Of a stretch of DNA of 36,170 bases, positions 15,207 to 22,465 are shown in pieces. The position numbers and the translations under genes were made by a program. Source of the DNA: a bacterium (GTDB lineage Bacteria; Chloroflexota; Dormibacteria; Aeolococcales; Bog-877). Position 1 is the stretch's first letter; every line of letters starts with the position of its first letter. Below the pieces are notes generated by a model, which searched no databases, was not told the DNA's origin, and saw only the letters and a list, made by a program, of their open reading frames with translations. The DNA lies in assembly GCA_021809895.1 (NCBI GenBank), contig JAJZJU010000013.1, forward strand, positions 1 to 36,170, given 5' to 3'.

Positions 15207-16210
15207 GTGAGCAGTCGGCTGAGGGCCTCGCCGGTCAGCTGCGAGACCAACTGCAGCCGGGCGGCCACCCGCCCGTAGCGAATCCGGGTCGGACCCACCA
15301 CCCCCAGGGTACCCCAGAGCTGGTCTCCGGCCCGATAGCTGGTGAGCACCAGGCTGCAGTCCTGCAGCTCCTGCAACCGGTTCTCGTGCCCGATCACCAC
15401 CTGCATCCCGACCCTTGGAGCCAGTTCGCTGACCACGGCCGCCAGGATCCGCTGGGCCTCCAAGACCTCCAACACCGTCCGCAGCCGGTTGGGATCCTCG
15501 AACTCGGGGTTGCGCACCAGGTTGCGGACCCCGTCGTGGATCACCAAAGAGGCCCTGGTCTCCATCTGCCGCAGGCCCCGGACCAGCTCCTCGACCACCC
15601 CGGAGGGCGCACCCTGCGGTTGGGGAAGCGCCTCGATCGCGGCGGCGGAGAGGCCGGCATAGTGGCTGCTCAGCAGGCTCGCCATCTGGGAGAGCGCCTC
15701 CTGATCGAGGCGCTCGTCGACCTCCACCACCCGCTGGTGCACGGAGTTGCCGTTGGCGACAGCGATGAGGAGCGCCTGCCCCGGTCGGGCCAGAACCAGT
15801 TCGACATGGAGCAGACGGGCCTCGGTGTGACTCGGCCCGGTCACCAACGCCACGTTGTCACTGAGATGGCTCAGGGTTGCCGCAGCCAGCTCGAGGATCG
15901 ACTCGACGTCCGGCGCAGCCGCATCGAAGCTCTGCCGGATCTGCCGACGCAGAGGCGGTTCGACGATCTCCTGCGGCAGCAGGAAGTCCACGAAATACCG
16001 GTAGCCAAGGTCGGTGGGAATCCGCCCGGCCGACGCGTGCGGCTGGGTCAGGAAGCCGTCGTCGACCAGCTCCGAGAGCTCGTTGCGAATGGTCGCAGAG
16101 CTCAATTCCAGAAAGTAGCGCGCCGCCAGCGCGTGCGATCCCACGGGGACCACGGTCTCGGTGTAGTCCGAGACCACAGCACCCAAAATTCGCTCCTTGC
16201 GCTGGTCCAT
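15203..16210 (-). CDS. hrcA: Heat-inducible transcription repressor HrcA
   Basis: HrcA binds CIRCE operators and represses chaperone genes until heat stress depletes GroE-assisted HrcA folding. At 335 residues it is full length. The winged-helix N-terminus is diagnostic: RKERILGAVVSDYTETVVPVGS, then LSSATIRNELSELVDDGFLTQPHASAGRIPT, then GYRYFVDFLL. A central dimer/GAF-like region and a conserved C-terminal segment VVIGHENRLQELQDCSLVLTSY follow. It starts at ATG 16210 with GGAG eight bases before it. A perfect CIRCE lies 22 bases upstream, so it represses its own operon. Confidence 0.98.
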   Translation of the reverse strand: MDQRKERILGAVVSDYTETVVPVGSHALAARYFLELSSATIRNELSELVDDGFLTQPHASAGRIPTDLGYRYFVDFLLPQEIVEPPLRRQIRQSFDAAAPDVESILELAAATLSHLSDNVALVTGPSHTEARLLHVELVLARPGQALLIAVANGNSVHQRVVEVDERLDQEALSQMASLLSSHYAGLSAAAIEALPQPQGAPSGVVEELVRGLRQMETRASLVIHDGVRNLVRNPEFEDPNRLRTVLEVLEAQRILAAVVSELAPRVGMQVVIGHENRLQELQDCSLVLTSYRAGDQLWGTLGVVGPTRIRYGRVAARLQLVSQLTGEALSRLLT

Positions 16211-16231
16211 GAGGGCGACTCCAATGCCTTG

Positions 16232-16258
16232 TTAGCACTCTATGACCGTGAGTGCTAA
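16232..16258 (-). promoter_or_regulatory. CIRCE operator (HrcA binding site)
   Basis: TTAGCACTC-N9-GAGTGCTAA is a perfect match to the canonical CIRCE inverted repeat, placed 22 bases before the hrcA ATG. The predicted transcription start from the -10 box next to it falls inside the right half, as expected for repression. An extra TTAGCAC half-site at 16266-16272 makes a second inverted pair with the right half. Confidence 0.97.
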
Positions 16259-16262
16259 GTCG

Positions 16263-16268
16263 AGTTTA
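16263..16268 (-). promoter_or_regulatory. Putative -10 box of the hrcA-grpE-dnaJ operon
   Basis: TAAACT on the minus strand sits five bases upstream of the CIRCE and places +1 near 16256, within the operator. A -35 element is not clear. Confidence 0.5.
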
Positions 16269-16340
16269 GCACCGGAGTTGGGCAGGCATTGGTAAGTTCG
16301 GCCTTAGTCCCCCCTAAGCTGGACACGGTCCAAGGCACGG

Positions 16341-16346
16341 TAACAT
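16341..16346 (+). promoter_or_regulatory. Putative -10 box of the VIT1-family gene (leaderless)
   Basis: TAACAT, then exactly six bases (CTGCCC), then the ATG at 16353. A TGGACA resembling -35 occurs at 16320-16325 but with a short 15-base spacer. There is no Shine-Dalgarno. Confidence 0.5.
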
Positions 16347-16352
16347 CTGCCC

Positions 16353-17144
16353 ATGTCTCCAGCGGCTGCCCCCAAGACCGAGAGCTGGCTCGACATCTTC
16401 AATCCGTTCTCGGCGCCTGGCCAGTCGGAGCGCGAGCAGCTGGAGCGACGCGCCGGCATAAGAGAGGTGGTCTTCGGGGTTCAGGACGGCGTCCTCACCA
16501 CCATGGGCCTCACCACCGGAGTGGCGACCGCCGCCGCCGGAGCCGCCGTGGCCCACACCACCATCCTCATAGCCGGCCTCGCGGGAGCGCTGGCGGGCAT
16601 GGTCTCCATGGGCACCGGGGCGTACCTGGCCGCGTGCGCGGAACGTGACCTCAAACGCGCCGCGATCCACAAGGAGCGGGCTGAGCTCCTGACCCAACCG
16701 GTCGAGGAGCACCAGGAGATGGTCGAGATCCTGATGGACCGAGGGGTGCCGGAGGCGACCGCTCACGAGCTCTCGCGAGCCCTGGCGAAATACCCCAAGC
16801 TGTGGGAGGAGACCCACATCGAGAAGGAGCTCGGAATCTCCAGCGATCCCCAGGACTCACCGCTGCGGGACGGGCTGGTGATGGGAGCCACCTTCCTCAT
16901 GGGCGCGGTGGTCCCCATCGTGCCGTTCATATTCCTCACCGGCATCCCGGCGGTGGCGCTCTCGCTGGGACTCTCCGCCGTCGCCCTGCTCTTGGTGGGA
17001 GTCGGGAAGGCGTGGATCATCGGCCAGCGCCCGCTGATCGGCGGAGCCCAGGTGCTCGGGGTCGGGGCCGCTGCCGCCCTGGCGGGATACATCCTGGGGG
17101 TCCTGCTGCCCCACCTCTTCGGCTTACGGCTGCCCCCGGCCTGA
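16353..17144 (+). CDS. VIT1/CCC1-family iron/manganese transporter
   Basis: This is a membrane transporter of the vacuolar iron transporter family, which moves Fe2+ or Mn2+ out of the cytoplasm in its characterised members. The 263 residues hold about five hydrophobic segments. The signature is present: REVVFGVQDGVLTTMGLTTG in the first helix and GMVSMGTGAYLAACAERDL after the second, followed by a charged cytoplasmic metal-binding domain (ERAELLTQPVEEHQEMVEIL and onward to ELGIS), then three more helices from about residue 175. It is divergent from hrcA, and its last 21 bases overlap the end of hemW tail to tail. The family is clear; which metal it carries is not. Confidence 0.93.
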   Translation: MSPAAAPKTESWLDIFNPFSAPGQSEREQLERRAGIREVVFGVQDGVLTTMGLTTGVATAAAGAAVAHTTILIAGLAGALAGMVSMGTGAYLAACAERDLKRAAIHKERAELLTQPVEEHQEMVEILMDRGVPEATAHELSRALAKYPKLWEETHIEKELGISSDPQDSPLRDGLVMGATFLMGAVVPIVPFIFLTGIPAVALSLGLSAVALLLVGVGKAWIIGQRPLIGGAQVLGVGAAAALAGYILGVLLPHLFGLRLPPA

Positions 17145-18317
17145 GGGAGTTGAGGCCGAGACCAGCTCCAGGGTGACCCGGTCCAGAACCTCGAACCCGC
17201 GTGGGGTGGCCCGCGCGGTCCGGCCCTCGACGACCAACAGCCCCATCTCGGCCAGCTCGAGAGCTCTGTTGAGCTGCCCGGTTGATCCCAGCCGAACGCC
17301 ATGGCTCAGCCTCAGTCCGCACGCCAGGCGCTCCATCTGCAGATCTGACTCGCCCAGCCACTCGTGGCCGCGCCACCCGCTCGCACCCGACTCGACATCC
17401 CTGATGTAGGTCGCAGTGTCGCGCAGATGCCAGTAGCGCAGGGCCGCTCCCTCTGACGCCAGGCCCAGCGCCGCGCTCTCCGCCGCTCCCAGGAAGCCGT
17501 GCGCGCCAGGACCCAAAGCCAGGTAGGCGAGCCCGTTCCAGTAGGCCAGGTTGTGCCGCGAGCGGCGCCCCGGGCGGGCATAGTTGGAAACCTCGTACAT
17601 CTCCAGCCCCGCCTCCCCCAGCACCTCCCCCAACATCTGGCGTTGCTCCAAAAACGCCTCAACCTGCGGTGCTGGGCGCCGGCCGGACCGCACTTGACGC
17701 TGGAGCGGGGTGCCCTGTTCCACGGTCAACTCGTAGCAGGAGACATGGGTCGGACCATGTGCCATCAGCCGCCTCACGCCTCGCTCCAGGGTGCCCACGT
17801 CCTGGCCCGGCACCGCGTAGATCAGGTCACAGCTGAGGTTTTCAAAGCCGGCCAGTCGGGCCACCTGCACCGCGGATTCGGCCTGGGCAGCATCGTGTCC
17901 CCTTCCCAGCCAGGCCAGCGCCCGATCGTCCAGGCTCTGCACCCCCAGGGACAAGCGGTTGACCCCCGCCTGCAGCCAGGCTCGGGCCAGCTCCGCGGTC
18001 ACGTCCTCGGGGTTGGCCTCGACTGTCACCTCGGCCCCGGGCTGGACCGCAAAGTGGGCGCGAATCGCGTCCAGCAGCTGCCCCAAGAGGCGCGGGTGCA
18101 ACCGCGAGGGTGTGCCTCCCCCGAGATAGACGGTGTCCAGCTCCAGTTCGCCGGTGGCGATCCGGGACAGCTCCGCCAGCACCGCCTTGGTGTAGCGCTC
18201 CTGAAGTTGGTCTTCCCCCACGTGAATGGCGAAGTCGCAGTAGGGGCAGCGGCGGCTGCAGAACGGCACGTGCAGGTAGAGCGATCTGGGCGCGCCCACC
18301 ACCACCTCAGCGGTCAA
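17124..18317 (-). CDS. hemW: Radical SAM family heme chaperone HemW
   Basis: The 397-residue protein has the radical SAM cluster motif C-x3-C-x2-C as [11 protein letters not shown] (Cys20, Cys24, Cys27). The residue after CD is Phe, not the extra Cys that marks the true oxygen-independent coproporphyrinogen oxidase HemN, so HemW is the better name. [19 protein letters not shown] and [22 protein letters not shown] are typical of the family. HemW binds heme and an Fe4S4 cluster and is thought to pass heme to acceptor proteins. The TTG start at 18317 overlaps the lepA stop by 11 bases; one of the GTG codons a few residues later is an alternative start. It forms an operon with lepA, a pairing known in many bacteria. 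Confidence 0.93.
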   Translation of the reverse strand: MTAEVVVGAPRSLYLHVPFCSRRCPYCDFAIHVGEDQLQERYTKAVLAELSRIATGELELDTVYLGGGTPSRLHPRLLGQLLDAIRAHFAVQPGAEVTVEANPEDVTAELARAWLQAGVNRLSLGVQSLDDRALAWLGRGHDAAQAESAVQVARLAGFENLSCDLIYAVPGQDVGTLERGVRRLMAHGPTHVSCYELTVEQGTPLQRQVRSGRRPAPQVEAFLEQRQMLGEVLGEAGLEMYEVSNYARPGRRSRHNLAYWNGLAYLALGPGAHGFLGAAESAALGLASEGAALRYWHLRDTATYIRDVESGASGWRGHEWLGESDLQMERLACGLRLSHGVRLGSTGQLNRALELAEMGLLVVEGRTARATPRGFEVLDRVTLELVSASTPSGRGQP

Positions 18318-20115
18318 GCGACAGCACCGCCATGAACGCCTCCTGGGGGATCTCGACTGATCCCACCCGCTTCATGCGCTGCTTGCCCTCACGCTGCTTC
18401 TCGAGCAACTTGCGCTTTCTGGTGATGTCACCGCCGTAGCACTTGGCCAGCACATCCTTGCGCAGGGCCGGGACCGTCTCGCGCGCGATCACCTTGCCCC
18501 CGATGGCCGCCTGAAGAGCCACCTCAAACAGCTGGCGGGGGATGACCTCCTTGAGACGCTGGACCAGCCGCCTTCCCTGGTTGCTGGCCTGCTGGCGATG
18601 GACGATCGCCGAGAGCGCGTCGATCTTTCCCCCCGCGACCAGGATGTCCAGCTTCACCAGCTGCTCTCGGCGGTAGCCGGCAAGCTGGTAGTCCATCGAG
18701 GCGTAGCCACGGCTGCGCGACTTCAGCTGATCGTAGAAGTCGTGGATTATCTCGCCCAGGGGAAGGTCGTAGGTCAACAGCGCCCGATCCCCCGGCTGGT
18801 ACTCCAGATGGACGAACTCCCCGCGCCGCTCCTGGCAGAGCTCCATGAGGCCGCCCAGATACTCCCGGGGCGCCACCAGCTCCACCTTCACCCTGGGTTC
18901 CTCGATCCACTCCACATGTTCTGGGTCGGGCAGCTGGTCGGGGTTGTCAATCTCGAGGGTGGTGCCATCCCGCATCTGGACTCGGTAGGCCACCGAGGGC
19001 GCGGTGGTGATCAGCTCCAGATTGAACTCCCGCTCCAACCGCTCCTGCACGATCTCCATGTGCAGCAGCCCCAAGAACCCGCAGCGGAATCCGAAGCCGA
19101 GCGCCGCTGATGTCTCCGGCTCAAACGCCAGGGCGGCGTCGTTCAGCTGCAGCCGCTCCAGCGCCTCCTTAAGGTCCTGGTAGCTGTCGCTGTCGATCGG
19201 GAAGAGCCCCGCCCACACCATCGGGCTCGCCTGTCGATACCCCGGCAGAGGGCTGACCGCCGGCCGCTGAGCGTCGGTGATGGTGTCGCCCACCTTGCTG
19301 TCGCGCACGTTGCGGATGGACGCGATCACATAGCCGACCTCACCCGCGCCCAGCTCTTCGACGGCCTCCATCCCGGGCCGGAAGAAGCCCACCTCATCGA
19401 CGGTGAAGACCCCCTGCCCGGCCATCATCCGGATCTGGGTCCCGGAGCGGATGGCGCCGTCGACGACCCTGGTGTAGACCACCACCCCGCGATAGGCGTC
19501 GTACTTGCAATCAAAGATAAGAGCCCTGAGGGGGGCAATGGCCTCGCCCTGGGGTGGGGGCAGCGCGGAGACGATCGCCTCCAGCACCTGGTCCACTCCG
19601 GCCCCGGTCCGGGCCGAAACCATGAGGCACTGCTCCCTGGGGATCCCGATCACCTCCTCGATCTCCCGGGCTACCGCCTCGGGCTCCGCCTGGGGCAGGT
19701 CGATCTTGTTGACGACCGGGACTATCTCCAGCCCCAACTCCAGCGCCTTGTAGACGTTGGCCAGGGTCTGGGCCTCGATCCCCTGGCTGGCGTCAACCAC
19801 CAGCAGCGCCCCCTCACAGGCCGCCAGCGCCCTGGACACCTCGTAGGCGAAGTCCACATGCCCAGGGGTGTCTATCAGGTTGAGCTCGTAGTCGTGACCG
19901 TCCTGCGCCCGATAGGGCATCCGCACCGCCTGGGCCTTGATGGTGATGCCACGCTCGCGCTCCAGATCCATGGTGTCCAGGACCTGGGCCGTCATGTCCC
20001 GGGCGCTCACCGTACCGGTGAGTTCCAGGAGCCGGTCCGCCAGGGTGGACTTGCCATGGTCGATGTGCGCGATGATGGAGAAATTGCGGATGCGCGAGAT
20101 CGTCGAGGAGGTCAT
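18307..20115 (-). CDS. lepA: Elongation factor 4 (LepA)
   Basis: LepA is a ribosome-associated translational GTPase of 602 residues, the normal length. The G domain has [11 protein letters not shown] (G1), the ERGITIKAQ switch, DTPGHVDF (G3) and NKIDLP (G4). After domain II come the EF-G-like III and V domains and the LepA-specific C-terminal domain, ending [17 protein letters not shown]. It acts in initiation and subunit biogenesis, and has been reported to influence mistranslocated ribosomes. The ATG at 20115 is preceded by a CATAAT box about ten bases upstream, so its leader is short. It is back to back with the GNAT gene. Confidence 0.98.
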   Translation of the reverse strand: MTSSTISRIRNFSIIAHIDHGKSTLADRLLELTGTVSARDMTAQVLDTMDLERERGITIKAQAVRMPYRAQDGHDYELNLIDTPGHVDFAYEVSRALAACEGALLVVDASQGIEAQTLANVYKALELGLEIVPVVNKIDLPQAEPEAVAREIEEVIGIPREQCLMVSARTGAGVDQVLEAIVSALPPPQGEAIAPLRALIFDCKYDAYRGVVVYTRVVDGAIRSGTQIRMMAGQGVFTVDEVGFFRPGMEAVEELGAGEVGYVIASIRNVRDSKVGDTITDAQRPAVSPLPGYRQASPMVWAGLFPIDSDSYQDLKEALERLQLNDAALAFEPETSAALGFGFRCGFLGLLHMEIVQERLEREFNLELITTAPSVAYRVQMRDGTTLEIDNPDQLPDPEHVEWIEEPRVKVELVAPREYLGGLMELCQERRGEFVHLEYQPGDRALLTYDLPLGEIIHDFYDQLKSRSRGYASMDYQLAGYRREQLVKLDILVAGGKIDALSAIVHRQQASNQGRRLVQRLKEVIPRQLFEVALQAAIGGKVIARETVPALRKDVLAKCYGGDITRKRKLLEKQREGKQRMKRVGSVEIPQEAFMAVLSLDR

Positions 20116-20850
20116 CTGATTCTCGATTATGGCGTTCGTCTGGCCCGCTCCTCGAGCGACCTGGAGGCGGTGGCCAGTCTTCAGGCCGAAATCTGGGGTG
20201 CGCCCGAGGTGGCCGCGCCCGCCACCCTGCTGAAGGCGATGGCATCAGCCGGGGGCATAGTGCTGCTGGCCAGCGCTCGCGGAGGACCGGTCGGCTTCGC
20301 CTATGGCTTCACGGGACGCACAGCGACCGGGATTGCCTATCATCGCTCCCACGCCGCCGGGGTGCTCGCGTCCTGCCGGGACTCGGGAGTGGGTCGTGCC
20401 CTCAAGTTGGCTCAGCGGCGGCGGGCGTTGGCTCAGGGGCTGGAGCTGATGGTCTGGACCTTCGACCCCGGCCAGAGCCGCAATGCCCACTTCAATCTCA
20501 AGCGCCTGGGCGCTGTGGCCAGACGTTTCCATCGCGACTACTACGGCACCCGCACCGATCCGCTCAACCAGGGACGGCCCAGTGATCGGCTGGTGGTGGA
20601 GTGGTATCTGGACGCGGATCGCGCCCGCACCATCTCCCGCCTACGCCAGCGCCCCCTGCTGCTGGTCCCAACCCCCCCCTCGTTGCGAGGATCGAGCGAG
20701 TCGCTGGACCTGCGTCCGTCCTACCGCATCCTGCGGCGGGGTCTGGAGGATGCCTTCCGGCAGGGTCTGGCCGCCGTCGACTTCAGCCAGACCGACGCAG
20801 GTTACTGGTTCACCTCGCTGCCCAAGGGATTCTCGGATCCGGTCGAATGA
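20116..20850 (+). CDS. GNAT-superfamily protein (COG3375-like), non-canonical start
   Basis: The sequence matches a conserved family of predicted GNAT acetyltransferases. It reads [18 protein letters not shown], then [23 protein letters not shown] with the acetyl-CoA loop (R/Q-x-x-G-x-G/A form), then [26 protein letters not shown] and [11 protein letters not shown]. The substrate is unknown. The frame has no sensible ATG, GTG or TTG: the first GTG (20170) would remove the first strand, and upstream ATGs lie antisense within lepA. GAGGAGGT (20105-20112) is followed by CTG at 20116 and ATT at 20119, so one of these is probably the start. Its 3' end overlaps the DUF2795-like gene by 49 bases, tail to tail. 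Confidence 0.8.
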   Translation: MILDYGVRLARSSSDLEAVASLQAEIWGAPEVAAPATLLKAMASAGGIVLLASARGGPVGFAYGFTGRTATGIAYHRSHAAGVLASCRDSGVGRALKLAQRRRALAQGLELMVWTFDPGQSRNAHFNLKRLGAVARRFHRDYYGTRTDPLNQGRPSDRLVVEWYLDADRARTISRLRQRPLLLVPTPPSLRGSSESLDLRPSYRILRRGLEDAFRQGLAAVDFSQTDAGYWFTSLPKGFSDPVE

Positions 20851-21266
20851 TCTTCCCCGACCGTCGCCTCGGTCTCTGATTCGAGCGCTCTCAGGGCGTC
20901 CATCTCCCCGCCGTAGACCCGCTCGGGCAGTCGCTGCAACTCTGCGAATACCGACGGGTAGCTTCTCAACCAACGTTCGGTCTGGGCCAGCAAATCGGCG
21001 CGGGAGGCCGGGTACAGTACCCCGCCGAGGGCTCGCCGCAGCGCCATCTGACGGTTGCTCCAGGGCCTCCCAGTCACCTCCCCGAACCGAGGCTGGCGCA
21101 GTCCAACCTCCACCGGGGGCTGCCCGGGCAGGCCGAGCGCGGAGCGCATGATCAGCTCCTCGAAGGGGACCTTCGGCAACAGGTCGGACAGGTCGGCCTC
21201 CGGATCAGCCACAACCGGGGTACCATGTCGCGGGGCGTACCAAGCCGGCCGTGGTGGAGGTCCCAC
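20802..21266 (-). CDS. DUF2795-like protein, start uncertain
   Basis: The 154-residue frame is downstream of the chelatase-like genes on the same strand. The middle and C-terminal part reads ALRRALGGVLYPASRADLLA, then FAELQRLPERVYGGEMDALRAL. This resembles the DUF2795 pattern, in which a YPASkeDLl helix is followed by L..LPdreY. DUF2795 proteins have no established function that I know of. The N-terminal part (VPFEELIMRSALGLPGQPP) is not recognised. The GTG at 21266 lies inside a folded element; GTG 21212 is an alternative; neither has a Shine-Dalgarno. The overlap with the GNAT gene makes the very end less certain. Confidence 0.55.
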   Translation of the reverse strand: MGPPPRPAWYAPRHGTPVVADPEADLSDLLPKVPFEELIMRSALGLPGQPPVEVGLRQPRFGEVTGRPWSNRQMALRRALGGVLYPASRADLLAQTERWLRSYPSVFAELQRLPERVYGGEMDALRALESETEATVGEDHSTGSENPLGSEVNQ

Positions 21267-21300
21267 CGAAGTGGGAGGACGGTCCCCGCGCCACGGCCGG
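21245..21300 (-). other. Folded RNA element between chlI-like and DUF2795-like genes
   Basis: CCGGCCGTGG and CCACGGCCGG form a perfect 10-bp outer stem 36 bases apart. Inside, on the minus strand, TCCCAC-TTCG-GTGGGA is a six-pair hairpin closed by the very stable C(UUCG)G loop, beside a small GGAC-loop-GTCC pairing. It follows the chlI-like stop by 92 bases and covers the upstream start candidate of the next gene. No U-run follows it. It could be a terminator-like stem, an RNA processing site or a cis-regulatory RNA; I match it to no known class. Confidence 0.6.
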
Positions 21301-21392
21301 TCCGGTCAAGCTAGCACCGCTTGGGGAAAGTTCACCCTGCGGTGATGCGCCCGTGACACCTTGAACCACCGACTGTGACATGGCGGTCACAG

Positions 21393-22424
21393 TCAGGCCT
21401 CTCCCAGAATCCTGCCAGCGACCTCGGCGACGTCGTGGGGCCTCTGCCCGGGCTGGCTCCGAATCCGGTGGGCCATGACCATGGGGGCGACCGCCGCGAC
21501 CTCGGCCACCCCGGCGCGGGTCCGGCCCTCCAGCGCTGAAAGTGCCTGGGCGGCCTTGCGTGCCACCAGGTCAGCGCGGTGCCCGTCCACCTCCAGAGCG
21601 ATGGCAAGGCGGGCGATCCCCTCCAGAACCTCGCGGGCGACCTCGACGGCGTCCAGGCCGGATATGGCTCGCTGAATGCGCTCGCGCTCGGACTCCTCCC
21701 GCTCTGAGAAGGCGGCCATGAAGGCCTCTGGATCATCCTCGAACTGCTCTCTGCGAAGCACGATCTCGACTCGTTCCCGCACGTCCGTGATCCCGCGCAC
21801 GTCGACGCACAGGCCGAAGCGGTCCAGCAGCTGTGGGCGCAGATCCCCCTCCTCGGGGTTCATGGTGCCCACCAGGATGAACCGGGCCGGGTGCCAGACC
21901 GAGATCCCCTCGCGCTCGACCACGTTCACCCCCATGGCGGCGGCGTCCAGGAGTACGTCCACTATGTGGTCGTCGAGGAGGTTGACCTCGTCCACATACA
22001 GGATCTGCCGGTTCGCCTCCGCCAGCACCCCGGGCTCGAAGCGCCGCTCTCCGGACTTGATCGCGGCCTCCAGGTCGATGCTGCCCACCACCCGGTCCTC
22101 GGAGGCGTTGATAGGCAGCTCCACCACCCGCATCCGCCTCATCTCCCAGGGCAGCCGCTCCTCGCCCTTTTCAAGGCGTCCCCGGCAGTCCTGGCAGAGG
22201 TGGTCGGAGTCGGGGTCGCACGAATAGTGGCATCCCCTGACCACCTTGAGCTCCGGCAGCAGCCGCGCCAGCGCCCGCACCGCCGTCGACTTGGCGGTCC
22301 CCTTCTCCCCACGGATGAGGACGCCCCCGATGGCGGGGTTGACAGCGTTCAACTCCAGCGCCAGCCGCATCCGGTCCTGGCCGACCAGGGCGGTGAAGGG
22401 GTAGACCTGGCGGTACTCACTCAT
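21393..22424 (-). CDS. Magnesium-chelatase-like AAA+ ATPase, I subunit
   Basis: This AAA+ ATPase is of the ChlI/BchI type, 343 residues from the ATG at 22424. It starts [22 protein letters not shown], has Walker A GEKGTAKS, a Cys-rich insert [13 protein letters not shown], the [11 protein letters not shown] and [19 protein letters not shown] (Walker B) motifs, and the DRFGLCVDV sensor region. In chlorophyll synthesis the I and D rings power insertion of Mg2+ by the H subunit; related pairs serve cobalt chelatase or unknown chelatases. No H subunit is in the window. A TTG at 22469 overlapping the D stop would lengthen it by 15 residues, but homology favours 22424. It is in an operon with the D gene. 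Confidence 0.9.
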   Translation of the reverse strand: MSEYRQVYPFTALVGQDRMRLALELNAVNPAIGGVLIRGEKGTAKSTAVRALARLLPELKVVRGCHYSCDPDSDHLCQDCRGRLEKGEERLPWEMRRMRVVELPINASEDRVVGSIDLEAAIKSGERRFEPGVLAEANRQILYVDEVNLLDDHIVDVLLDAAAMGVNVVEREGISVWHPARFILVGTMNPEEGDLRPQLLDRFGLCVDVRGITDVRERVEIVLRREQFEDDPEAFMAAFSEREESERERIQRAISGLDAVEVAREVLEGIARLAIALEVDGHRADLVARKAAQALSALEGRTRAGVAEVAAVAPMVMAHRIRSQPGQRPHDVAEVAGRILGEA

Positions 22425-22465
22425 CCGGATGATTGTCGCAGAGGCGGCCCACGCGCCTTCGCCGC

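Noticed and set aside
17124-18317. Oxygen-independent coproporphyrinogen oxidase HemN
   Set aside because: The cluster motif has Phe where HemN has an additional Cys, and the start and length fit HemW.
19858-20115. N-terminal extension of the GNAT ORF to ATG 19858 or 20056
   Set aside because: The extension is antisense to the GTPase domain of lepA and has no GNAT-like sequence; the family part begins near 20116.
21245-21300. Cobalamin riboswitch next to the chelatase-like genes
   Set aside because: The conserved B12-box elements are not present; only a loose match to a short stretch was seen.
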